48,330 nt of DNA, taken from NCBI RefSeq assembly GCF_001426585.1, contig NZ_LMEI01000011.1, positions 72,197 through 120,526 of the forward strand, given 5' to 3'. The stretch is from Streptomyces sp. Root431. Lineage in GTDB: Bacteria; Actinomycetota; Actinomycetes; Streptomycetales; Streptomycetaceae. Below the pieces are notes generated by a model. That model did not search any database. It was not told the origin of the DNA and worked only from the letters and a program-made list of their open reading frames with translations. Both the position numbers and the translations under genes were made by a program. Below, one piece after another: positions 32,795-40,189 of the stretch (its first letter is position 1; each line of letters begins with the position of its first letter).

Positions 32795-33601
32795 TCAGAC
32801 GAGGGGGCCGTAGAGGCCCGGGCGCCGGTCGCGGAGGTAGGGGTTCTCTGCGCGGGAGGCCGCCAGGAAGTCGGGGTCGACGTCGCCGATGACGAGGTCC
32901 TCACCGCGCCCGGCCCGGGCCCGGGCGGTGCCGTCGGGGCCGGCGAGGGCGGAGAGGCCGACGAACTCGAAGGCGCCCTCGGGGCCGGTCCGGTTGGCGT
33001 ACGCGATGTAGAGCTGGTTCTCGAAGGCACGGACCGGCACCACGGACAGGGGCACGATCTCGGCGGGGTGCATCAGCGCCGTCGGTACGAGGAGGAGGTC
33101 CGTACCGGCCAGCGCGTGCGCCCGTACGTTCTCGGGGAACTCGACGTCGTAGCAGATCATCATGCCGACGGTGATGCCGTCGATCTCCGTCTGGACGACG
33201 GCCTGGTCGCCGGCGGTGAACCACTGCAGCTCGAAGTCGCCGAAGAGGTGGGTCTTGCGGTAGTGCGCGAGCGGGGCGCCGTCGGCGCCGATGAGCTGCG
33301 CGGAGTTGTAGAGGACCCCGTGGCGCTCGGTGTCCCGCTCCGGGTAGCCGTAGCCGACGGCGAGGCCGTGGCGCACGGCGATCGCCGCGACGGCGCGGGC
33401 GGAGGGGCCGTCGGCCGGCTCGGCCAGGCGCGCGATGTCGGCGCCGATGGCGTAGCCGGTGAGGAACAGCTCGGGGGCGAGCAGCACGCCCGCTCCGGCG
33501 GCTGCGGCGCGGGCGGCGGCCTCGTCGAGGATCTTGAGGTTGGCGGCCACGTCACCGAGCTCGCCGGAGCTCTGGAGCAGGGCGGTGCGCAGCGCGGGCA
33601 T
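32795..33601 (-). CDS. davA: 5-aminopentanamidase-like nitrilase-family hydrolase (DavA type)
   Basis: A 268-aa nitrilase-superfamily amidase with catalytic Glu44 (APELFLTGY), Lys116 (YRKTHLFG) and Cys150 (MMICYDVEFPE). The stretches APELFLTGYAIG, YGYPERD, YRKTHLFG and ICYDVEFPEN follow Pseudomonas DavA. It should turn 5-aminopentanamide into 5-aminovalerate and ammonia. The start MPALRTALLQ has GAGG 7 bases upstream; the frame continues upstream through the promoter and is not used. It lies directly upstream of davB. The next steps (5-aminovalerate transaminase, glutarate semialdehyde dehydrogenase) are not in the window. Confidence 0.83.
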   Translation of the reverse strand: MPALRTALLQSSGELGDVAANLKILDEAAARAAAAGAGVLLAPELFLTGYAIGADIARLAEPADGPSARAVAAIAVRHGLAVGYGYPERDTERHGVLYNSAQLIGADGAPLAHYRKTHLFGDFELQWFTAGDQAVVQTEIDGITVGMMICYDVEFPENVRAHALAGTDLLLVPTALMHPAEIVPLSVVPVRAFENQLYIAYANRTGPEGAFEFVGLSALAGPDGTARARAGRGEDLVIGDVDPDFLAASRAENPYLRDRRPGLYGPLV

Positions 33602-33645
33602 GCGTGATCCTCGGGGGGTCGAAGTACAGGGGGAAGACGTCAAAA

Positions 33646-33743
33646 ACGGTACGGTTTCGCACTCCGTCGGGACAAGACGGCAGCGTTGCGGACCGACCAA
33701 CGAACCGTTGCGCGATCGCCCCGGGCGGCGGCGATTCGTTGCG
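33646..33743 (-). promoter_or_regulatory. davA promoter with three phased TTGCG boxes
   Basis: On the minus strand TTGTCC (33670-33675), 18 bases, TACCGT (33646-33651) forms a fair promoter. Just upstream of its -35, TTGCG occurs (plus strand) at 33686, 33708 and 33739, i.e. 22 and 31 bp apart. The permease gene at 36497 has the same set with almost the same spacing. An inverted repeat CAACG-AAC-CGTTG (33698-33710) includes the middle box. Probable Lrp-type activator site. Confidence 0.6.
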
Positions 33744-33892
33744 TACGGCTCCGCCCGGGGTCGTAGGGCTCCCCGCCGCACGGCGGAGACGAGGACCGTT
33801 CTGCGGCCCGACGTCCCGGCGCGGTCCGCGCGGAAGAGTTGTCCTCGTCCGGAAGACCTGCCGGACGACCTGCCGAGAGGACCGGGAAAGCC

Positions 33893-34459
33893 ATGAACCG
33901 CCGTACCAAGACCGTCGCCGTCGCCGCCGCCGTCCTGCTCACCCTGGGAGCCGGGGGCATCGCCGCCGCCTCGGCGGACGACGCTCCCGCCCCGGCCGCC
34001 GCCACGGCCACCGTCAAGGAGGCCGCCGCGCTGACCGGCACCGCGAAGCTGTACCGGCCGGCCGGTGACGACATCACCTTCACCTTCGACGCCCATCTCG
34101 CCGACAAGGACCAGCAGGATCCGCAGAAGGCCACCGGCACGTTCCGCTTCAGCCACTACAAGGGCGACTGGGGCGGCTACGCGGAGGTGAAGGTCGACTG
34201 CCTGGCCACGGGCGGCAAGGTGGCCGTCGTGTCCGGCGTCGTCACCAAGACCGACGTGAAGGAGTTCCGGAAGGCGCGCGTCGGGGTCACCGTGCACGAC
34301 GACGCCAACGGCGACCGGCTCGGCTACACCTGGATGACCGCCGACCCGCAGAAGGACAAGGTGCAGCCGTGCCTCAGCGGCGCGCCGTTCGAGAAGGTCA
34401 AGGAGGGGACGGGCGACTTCAAGGTCACGCCGTGGGAGTTCGTCTACCCGACCGAGTAG
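33893..34459 (+). CDS. Secreted protein of unknown function
   Basis: A 188-aa protein with a clear Sec signal peptide (MNRRTKTVAVAAAVLLTLGA, cleavage near residue 30 at ASA-DD). The mature part is a predicted beta-rich domain of about 150 residues with two cysteines (VDCLA and QPCLS) that may form a disulfide. No family recognised. The upstream in-frame start at 33839 precedes the signal peptide and is rejected. It sits opposite to, and between, the two presumed lysine operons, so its promoter may share the regulator-binding region 33686-33743. Confidence 0.75.
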   Translation: MNRRTKTVAVAAAVLLTLGAGGIAAASADDAPAPAAATATVKEAAALTGTAKLYRPAGDDITFTFDAHLADKDQQDPQKATGTFRFSHYKGDWGGYAEVKVDCLATGGKVAVVSGVVTKTDVKEFRKARVGVTVHDDANGDRLGYTWMTADPQKDKVQPCLSGAPFEKVKEGTGDFKVTPWEFVYPTE

Positions 34460-34485
34460 ACCGCCCCACGGGGGTGGGCGGCGAA

Positions 34486-34519
34486 GAGGCGGTGCGGGAA
34501 CCACGGCCCGCACCGCCTC
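34486..34519. terminator. Bidirectional hairpin terminator
   Basis: Perfect 13-bp arms GAGGCGGTGCGGG (34486-34498) and CCCGCACCGCCTC (34507-34519) lie between the converging secreted-protein and Lrp genes. Confidence 0.75.
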
Positions 34520-34540
34520 GACAGTCCACACCGCGCGGGT

Positions 34541-34996
34541 CTACGCGGGCGAGCCCGAGGAGAAGCGCCGCAGCAGCGGCGAGAGCACCAGGACGGACTT
34601 GGTGCGCTCCACGAAGGGCTCGCCCGCGATCCGCTCCAGGACGCGCTCGAAGTGGCGCATGTCCGAGGCGAAGACCTGGACGACGGCGTCCGCGTCACCG
34701 GTGACGGTCGACGCGGACACCACCTCGGGGTACCGCTCCAGACCTCGCCGGATGTCGTCCGGCGAGGTGTTGTGGCGGCAGTAGATCTCGACGAAGCCCT
34801 CGGTCTCCCAGCCGAGCGCCGCCGGGTCCACCCGTACGGTGAATCCGGTGATGGCGCCCTCGGCCCTGAGCCGGTCCACGCGCCGTTTCACGGCGGGTGC
34901 GGAGAGTCCGACGAGCGAGCCGATGTCGGCGTAGCTGCGGCGGGCGTCTTCCGCGAGGGCGTGGACGATGCGTTCGTCGAGGTCGTTGAGTCGCAC
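34541..34996 (-). CDS. Lrp/AsnC-family regulator
   Basis: A 151-aa feast/famine regulator. The N-terminal HTH is RSYADIGSLVGLSAPAVKRRVDRL (about residues 20-43), and the C-terminal RAM ligand domain has TGFTVRVDPAALG and VTGDADAVVQVF, where an amino acid would bind between dimers. It follows the permease gene by 10 bases, so it belongs to the same transcript and is likely autoregulated. A role as lysine-responsive activator of both the permease-lrp and davA-davB operons is inferred from the shared phased boxes. Confidence 0.88.
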   Translation of the reverse strand: MRLNDLDERIVHALAEDARRSYADIGSLVGLSAPAVKRRVDRLRAEGAITGFTVRVDPAALGWETEGFVEIYCRHNTSPDDIRRGLERYPEVVSASTVTGDADAVVQVFASDMRHFERVLERIAGEPFVERTKSVLVLSPLLRRFSSGSPA

Positions 34997-35006
34997 TACG
35001 GGTGGA

Positions 35007-36497
35007 TCACTTCTCTGTCGATGCCGCTGATTCTGCGGGCGCCGCGGTGGCCAGTCGGGAGCGGCGCATTCCGTACAGGAAGTAGAACACGAGCCCGGCG
35101 GCCATCCAGCAACCGAAGACCGTCCAGGTGGTGGCGCCGAGGCTGAGCATGTTGTACACGCAGAAGCCGAAGCCGAGGACCGGGAAGAGCCAGCCGAGCG
35201 GGACGCGGAAGGTGCGCTTCATGTCGGGGCGGGTCTTGCGGAGGATGACGACCGCGATGTTGACCAGGGCGAAGGCGAAGAGGGTGCCGATGCTGGTGGC
35301 GTCGACGAGCTCGCCGAGCGGGATGGCCGCCGCGAGGACACCGCAGAAGACCGAGACGATCACGGTGTTCACCCGCGGGGTGCCGGTCTTGGGGCTGACC
35401 TTGCCGAAGACCTTCGGGACGAGGCCGTCGCGGGACATGGCGAAGAGGACGCGGGTCTGGCCGTAGAGGACGGTCAGGACGACGCTCGCGATGGAGATGA
35501 CGGCGCCGGCGGCGAGCAGCGTGCCCCAGAAGGCCTGGCCGCTCACGTCGTTCATGATCGCGGCGAGGGAGGCCTCGGAGCCCTCGAAGTCCTTCCAGTT
35601 CCACGCGCCGACGGCGACGGCGGCGACGAGGACGTACAGGGCGGTGACGATGATCAGCGAGAGCATGATCGCCCGCGGCAGGTCGCGCTGCGGGTTCTTC
35701 GCCTCTTCACCGGCGGTGGAGGCGGCGTCGAAGCCGATGTACGAGAAGAAGAGGCTGGCACCGGCGGCGCTGACCCCGGCCATGCCGAGCGGCATGAAGT
35801 CCGAGTAGTTGCCGGACTTGAAGCCCATGAAGCCGATGGTGCAGAAGAGCACGAGCGCGGCGATCTTCACCACGACCATGATCGTGTTGGCGCGGGCCGA
35901 CTCCTTCGCGCCGCCGAGCAGGAAGACCATCGCGAGCAGGACGACGATCAGGGCCGGCAGGTTGATGATGCCGCCCTCGCCGGGCGCGGAGGAGAGCGCG
36001 TCGGGGATGGTGACGCCGATGGTGCCGTCGAGGAGCTCGTTGACGTACTCGCCCCAGCCGACGGCCACGGCGGCGACGGAGACGCCGTACTCCAGGACCA
36101 GGCACCAGCCGCAGACCCAGGCGACGAGTTCGCCCATCGTTGCGTACGCGTACGAGTAGGACGAGCCGGCGACCGGGATCGTGCCGGCCAGCTCGGCGTA
36201 CGAGAGGGCCGAGAAGAGCGCGGTGAGACCGGCGATCACGAAGGCCAGGGTGACGGCCGGGCCGGCCTGCGGGACGGCGTCGCCGAGGACGACGAAGATG
36301 CCGGTGCCGAGCGTGGCACCGATGCTGATCATGGTCAGCTGCCACATGGAGAGCGAGCGGCGGAGGCTGCCGCCCTCACCCTGCCCACCCTCCATGACCA
36401 GGCGTTCCACCGGCTTGCGCCGGGTGAGTGCGCCGAGCGCGGAGGTCTTGGGGGTGGTCGATTCGACGACCGGTGGGGCTGCGCCGTGGTCCAGCAC
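35007..36497 (-). CDS. APC permease of the cationic amino acid transporter (CAT) type
   Basis: A 496-aa membrane transporter with about 12-14 helices. The N-terminal RKPVERLV then SLRRSLSMWQLTMISIGATLGTGIFVV is characteristic of the CAT subgroup of the APC superfamily, which includes lysine/arginine carriers. Other marks are PVAGSSYSYAYATMGE and SYIGFDAASTAGEEAKNPQRDLP. Lysine import is the likely task given the davBA and lrp neighbours, though CAT-type bacterial members also carry other amino acids. The GTG start has AAGGAG upstream. It is the first gene of the permease-lrp operon. Confidence 0.87.
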   Translation of the reverse strand: MLDHGAAPPVVESTTPKTSALGALTRRKPVERLVMEGGQGEGGSLRRSLSMWQLTMISIGATLGTGIFVVLGDAVPQAGPAVTLAFVIAGLTALFSALSYAELAGTIPVAGSSYSYAYATMGELVAWVCGWCLVLEYGVSVAAVAVGWGEYVNELLDGTIGVTIPDALSSAPGEGGIINLPALIVVLLAMVFLLGGAKESARANTIMVVVKIAALVLFCTIGFMGFKSGNYSDFMPLGMAGVSAAGASLFFSYIGFDAASTAGEEAKNPQRDLPRAIMLSLIIVTALYVLVAAVAVGAWNWKDFEGSEASLAAIMNDVSGQAFWGTLLAAGAVISIASVVLTVLYGQTRVLFAMSRDGLVPKVFGKVSPKTGTPRVNTVIVSVFCGVLAAAIPLGELVDATSIGTLFAFALVNIAVVILRKTRPDMKRTFRVPLGWLFPVLGFGFCVYNMLSLGATTWTVFGCWMAAGLVFYFLYGMRRSRLATAAPAESAASTEK

Positions 36498-36628
36498 TGC
36501 GGAGGCTCCTTATCGCTGCCTGTAGGCGGTGGGACGACCACGGCGGCACGCGGGCATGCCGAAGCAAGCCCACGGGGGGAGGGGAACCGCCGAGCAGGCG
36601 GTCGCCGCCACTCCTGGTACGGGGCACG

Positions 36629-36727
36629 AGCCTAAGGGGAGGTGGTTCGCACTCGTAATGCAGGGTTGTTGCGCACTGCCGGATGATCATTGCGCGCTCG
36701 CGGCACAAGCGGGGAAACATTGCGCGC
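36629..36727 (-). promoter_or_regulatory. Permease promoter with three phased TTGCG boxes
   Basis: TTACGA (36653-36658), 18 bases, TAGGCT (36629-36634) on the minus strand is a weak promoter. TTGCG (plus strand) lies at 36669, 36690 and 36720, spaced 21 and 30 bp. The distance from -10 to the first box (40 bp) and from -35 to the first box (10 bp) is exactly that of the davA promoter. The rest of the 368-base gap 36498-36865 shows nothing else. Confidence 0.55.
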
Positions 36728-36865
36728 CCCTGCATGAATCGGCACATTGGGGTCTCCGGTGGGTGTCTCCGAGGGCCTCCGCACGCGCGGGTGCACGTGC
36801 CTTGACTCCTCGTGCCCGATGACCCACGCTGCGAGCCCCCGGCAACCCCACGATCGGAGGCCTCG

Positions 36866-37861
36866 GTGGGCTGGCTCGCCCCGGCGCCCTTCCTGCGCGG
36901 CACGGCCTGGCTCGACGGGGACCGGCCGGTACGGGCCGACCCGACCGATCTGGAACGGCTCCCGTGGGACATCGCCGAGCGGGCCGCGCTGCCCATCGGC
37001 GTACGCGTCGAGTTCACGGCGGAGCCCGGGACGCGCGCGGTGGAGCTGCGCTACCGGGCGGCCGTCCCGGAGCCGGACGACCCGCTCGCGGCCCTGCGCC
37101 ACTGCTTCGCGCTCTGGCAGGGCCGGCGGCTCGTCGGCGAGACCTGCGCCGTCCCCGCGCCGGAGGGCACGGTCAGCCTCCCGCTGCCCCCGTGCGGCGG
37201 TGTCTTCACCGTCCACCTCCCGGAGGGCCAGTCACCGGTCCCGCTCGCCCTGCGGGCCGTCGGCGGCCGCCTCTCCCCCGCCCCGGCCCGGCCCCGCTGG
37301 CTCGTCCACGGCGACTCGATCACCGAGGGCTGGTGGGCGACCCGCCCCGCGCACTCCTGGCCCGCCACGGCGGGACGGCTGCTCGGGCTCGACCCGGTCA
37401 ATCTGGGGTACGCGGGCGGGGCGCGCGGCGAGCTCCCGCTGGCCGAGCACCTCGCGCGGCTCCCGGGCGAGGTGGTCACCCTCGCCTTCGGCACGAACTG
37501 CTGGTCCCGGGTGCCCGCGACGGCCGACTGGCTGTACGCGACGGTCCGGGCCTTCGTCGGCCTGGTCCGCCGGGGCCACCCGGCCGCGCCGCTCCTGATC
37601 GTCTCGCCCGTCCTGCGCCCGGAGGCCGAACACACCCGCAACGCCCTGGGAGCCACCCTCACGGAGCTCCGCAGGGCCATGGAACGCGCGGCCCACGACC
37701 TGGCGGCCGAGGGCGACCCCCACCTCCTGCTCCTCCCGGGCCGCTCCCTACTGGGCCCGGAACACCTGGCGGACGGCCTGCACCCGAACGACCGGGGCCA
37801 CGCCAGAATCGCGACGGCGGTGGCGGAAACCTTGCGGGGATCCTTGAACCCGCCCCAGTGA
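36866..37861 (+). CDS. SGNH/GDSL-family hydrolase
   Basis: A 331-aa esterase-like protein. The C-terminal half (~residues 145-331) is an SGNH hydrolase: block I is LVHGDSITEGWW with nucleophile Ser151, the Asn block is FGTNCWSR, and the Asp/His pair is in LADGLHPNDRGH. The N-terminal ~140 residues are a beta-sandwich domain often fused in this family. No signal peptide is visible, so it is probably cytoplasmic. The GTG start with GGAGG 5 bases upstream is preferred over an in-frame ATG at 36812. The substrate is unknown; related proteins are acyl esterases or acetylxylan-type deacetylases. Confidence 0.83.
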   Translation: MGWLAPAPFLRGTAWLDGDRPVRADPTDLERLPWDIAERAALPIGVRVEFTAEPGTRAVELRYRAAVPEPDDPLAALRHCFALWQGRRLVGETCAVPAPEGTVSLPLPPCGGVFTVHLPEGQSPVPLALRAVGGRLSPAPARPRWLVHGDSITEGWWATRPAHSWPATAGRLLGLDPVNLGYAGGARGELPLAEHLARLPGEVVTLAFGTNCWSRVPATADWLYATVRAFVGLVRRGHPAAPLLIVSPVLRPEAEHTRNALGATLTELRRAMERAAHDLAAEGDPHLLLLPGRSLLGPEHLADGLHPNDRGHARIATAVAETLRGSLNPPQ

Positions 37862-37900
37862 GGGCCCCCGCGTTGGCCCGCGCCCCGCAGGCCGGTACCC

Positions 37901-38108
37901 CCCGTGTGGGCAATCGTCCCGCTGGGCGGGACGGGTGGGCACACGGGACGGCGCCCTTCGCGGCGCCTCCGCCTTCTGCGCCTGGACCGCACCCCCCGTA
38001 CGCCGCACACGGGGTGCGGGTCAGGGCGCGGAAGCCTAGGCCCGGCAAGGGGCGCCGTCCCGTTGTGCCCACCCGTCCCGCCCCGGCGGGACGCATGCCC
38101 ACAACGGG
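37901..38108. repeat. 208-bp imperfect palindromic element (probable dispersed repeat)
   Basis: The outer arms 37901-37955 and 38051-38108 are near-perfect inverted copies of ~55 bp. The inner part pairs too (for example the GCGCCTGGACCGCACCCC region with GGGGTGCGGGTCAGGGCGC), leaving a loop near 37999-38010. Each arm contains its own small palindrome, CGTCCCG-5/6-CGGGACG. No ORF fits. The layout is like a MITE or a dispersed intergenic palindrome. Confidence 0.75.
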
Positions 38109-38110
38109 GG

Positions 38111-38227
38111 GTGCTGCCCAGGACGACGGCGGTCCGAAACGGAGGGGCTGGGCATTCCGGGGCCCCGGTCCGGTGGCACGACGGGCCGGGGCGCCGCCCA
38201 GCACGGCGGAGGTCCGCAGCGGGGGGG
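38111..38227. repeat. Degenerate 37-bp direct repeat
   Basis: 38111-38147 and 38191-38227 agree at about 29 of 37 positions (core G-C-C-C-A-G then GGTCCG). It lies between the palindromic element and the guaB1 terminator. It fills the rest of the 447-base gap without any gene. Confidence 0.5.
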
Positions 38228-38250
38228 GCCGCCCCGCACCGGGCCAGAAA

Positions 38251-38292
38251 ACGCCGTGGGCCCCCAGGAAGAGTCCCAGGGGCCCACGGCGT
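38251..38292 (-). terminator. Classic intrinsic terminator of the GuaB1 gene
   Basis: Perfect 14-bp arms ACGCCGTGGGCCCC (38251-38264) and GGGGCCCACGGCGT (38279-38292). On the minus strand they are followed by TTTTCTGG, so a short U-tract is present. Confidence 0.88.
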
Positions 38293-38308
38293 GGCGAAAC
38301 GGCAGGTG

Positions 38309-39751
38309 CTAGCTCCAGCTGGCGTGCAGCGGCTTGCCCTCGGCGTAGCCCGCGGCGGACTGGATGCCGACCACGGACTTCTCCTCGAACTCGGCGAGCG
38401 AGCCCGCACCGGCGTAGGTGCAGGAGGAGCGGACGCCCGCGATGATCGAGTCGATCAGGTCCTCGACGCCCGGACGGGTCGGGTCGAGGAACATGCGCGA
38501 GGTGGAGATGCCCTCCTCGAACAGCGCCTTGCGGGCGCGGTCGTAGGCGGACTCCTCGCTCGTGCGGTTCTTGACGGCGCGCGCGGAGGCCATGCCGAAC
38601 GACTCCTTGTAGAGCCGGCCGTTGGCGTCCTGCTGGAGGTCGCCCGGGGACTCGTACGTCCCGGCGAACCAGGAGCCGATCATCACGTTCGACGCGCCGG
38701 CGGCGAGCGCCATGGCGACATCGCGCGGGTGCCGGACGCCACCGTCGGCCCAGACGTGCTTGCCGTACTTCTTCGCCTCGGCGGCGCACTCCAGGACGGC
38801 GGAGAACTGCGGCCGGCCGACGCCGGTCATCATGCGGGTGGTGCACATGGCGCCGGGTCCGACGCCGACCTTGATGATGTCGGCGCCCGCCTCGATGAGG
38901 TCCTTGACGCCCTCGGCGGCGACGATGTTGCCCGCGACGATCGGGACCTGCGGGTCGAGCGCCCGGACGGCCTTGATCGCGGCGATCATCGATTCCTGGT
39001 GGCCGTGCGCCGTGTCGATGACGAGCGTGTCCACGCCCGCGTCGAGGAGCTGCTTGGCCTTGCCCACGAAGTCGCCGTTGATGCCGACGGCGGCGGCGAT
39101 GCGCAGCTTGCCCTCGGCGTCGGTGGCGGGGGTGTACAGGGTCGCGCGGAGGGCGCCCTTGCGGGTGAGGATGCCGACCAGCTTGCCGTCCTTGTCGACG
39201 GCCGGGGCGTAGCGGCGGTTGGCGTGGTCCAGCGTGTTGAACGCCTCGCGCGGCTCGATGTCGGCGTCGAGGAGGAGCAGGTCCTTCGACATGACCTCGG
39301 ACAGCTGGGTGAAGCGGTCCACGCCGGACAGGTCGGCGTCGGTGACGACACCGATGGGGCGACGGTGCTCGTCGACGACGACGCCGGCGCCGTGGGCCCG
39401 CTTCGGCAGCAGGGAGAGCGCGTCGGCGACGGTCTGGTGGGGCTCCAGGACGATCGGGGTGTCGAGCACGTGGTGGCGGCTCTTGACCCACGAGATGACG
39501 TCGGTGACGACCTCGATCGGGATGTCCTGGGGGATGACGACCAGGCCGCCGCGTCGGGCGACGGTCTCGGCCATGCGACGGCCGGCGATGGCGGTCATGT
39601 TGGCCACGACGAGCGGGATCGTCGTCCCGGTTCCGTCCGGCGAGGAGAGGTCCACCGCCTGGCGGGAACCGACGGCCGAGCGGCTCGGCACCATGAACAC
39701 ATCGTCGTACGTCAGGTCGTAGGGCGGCTTGACGTCATTGAGGAAACGCAC
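38309..39751 (-). CDS. guaB1: GuaB1-type IMPDH/GMP reductase family protein
   Basis: A 480-aa TIM-barrel enzyme with an inserted CBS pair (about residues 95-215; VVVDEHRRPIGVVTDADL, AVDKDGKLVGILTRKG). The catalytic loop GVGPGAMCTTRMMTG has Cys303, as in IMPDH and GMP reductase. The GuaB1 branch is distinct from housekeeping GuaB: the C-terminal flap is different and ends EGKPLHASWS. In mycobacteria GuaB1 has been reported to act as a GMP reductase controlled through its CBS domains, so purine recycling (GMP to IMP) is more likely than IMP oxidation. The GTG start MRFLNDVKPPYDLTYDDV is where similarity begins; 23 upstream codons are open but not conserved-looking. Confidence 0.87.
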   Translation of the reverse strand: MRFLNDVKPPYDLTYDDVFMVPSRSAVGSRQAVDLSSPDGTGTTIPLVVANMTAIAGRRMAETVARRGGLVVIPQDIPIEVVTDVISWVKSRHHVLDTPIVLEPHQTVADALSLLPKRAHGAGVVVDEHRRPIGVVTDADLSGVDRFTQLSEVMSKDLLLLDADIEPREAFNTLDHANRRYAPAVDKDGKLVGILTRKGALRATLYTPATDAEGKLRIAAAVGINGDFVGKAKQLLDAGVDTLVIDTAHGHQESMIAAIKAVRALDPQVPIVAGNIVAAEGVKDLIEAGADIIKVGVGPGAMCTTRMMTGVGRPQFSAVLECAAEAKKYGKHVWADGGVRHPRDVAMALAAGASNVMIGSWFAGTYESPGDLQQDANGRLYKESFGMASARAVKNRTSEESAYDRARKALFEEGISTSRMFLDPTRPGVEDLIDSIIAGVRSSCTYAGAGSLAEFEEKSVVGIQSAAGYAEGKPLHASWS

Positions 39752-39856
39752 GTGCTGACATCCCAGTCGTTCGGATCGGCCCCTAGGCATTTCAGCCAGG
39801 GGAAAAAGCACGTAGTTCATTGTCCCACGTCAGTACGAATACCAGCCCCGGGCGAT

Positions 39857-40189
39857 TCATCCGAGGCTTGCGGGAGGAGCTTCGTCGGATCCTACGAAGC
39901 CCTCCCCCAGGGCGAGGAGGACGGTGAGGTGACCGGGGCGCTCGTCGACCGATGTGGCGAAGACGTCCTGGGCGGTCTGCCACTCGCGGGGGCGCGTTCT
40001 GGCGTATCCCTGCCAGCCGGTGACGACGAGGGTGACGGGCGCGGGGAGGTCGGTGAGGCAGTCGGCGAGGGCGTCCCAGTTCCGGCCGAACCACGCGGGC
40101 AGCTCCAGGGCCACGGCGCACCGGTCCATGAGGGCGGCCTTGTCCGTGACGCCGGCCAGGTCGAGGACGACGGCGTCGGCGAGTCTCAT
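39857..40189 (-). CDS. Barstar-family ribonuclease inhibitor
   Basis: A 110-aa small acidic barstar-like protein. The barnase-binding helix region is seen as LELPAWFGRNWDALADCLTDL, followed by the typical hydrophobic strand VTLVVTGW. It should inhibit the microbial RNase encoded immediately upstream. The two genes overlap by 4 bases (stop of the RNase, start of barstar), which ties inhibitor synthesis to toxin synthesis. The inhibitor has no signal peptide and stays in the cytoplasm to protect the cell. Confidence 0.88.
   Translation of the reverse strand: MRLADAVVLDLAGVTDKAALMDRCAVALELPAWFGRNWDALADCLTDLPAPVTLVVTGWQGYARTRPREWQTAQDVFATSVDERPGHLTVLLALGEGFVGSDEAPPASLG

Noticed and set aside
33839..33892. 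An 18-codon N-terminal extension of the secreted protein
   Set aside because: The signal peptide clearly begins at MNRRTK (33893), preceded by GAGAGGACCGGG; an extension would bury it.
39780..39802. Hairpin with A-run upstream of guaB1 as a terminator
   Set aside because: It has a bulge, and the A-run lies on the wrong side for the minus-strand genes; no plus-strand gene ends there.
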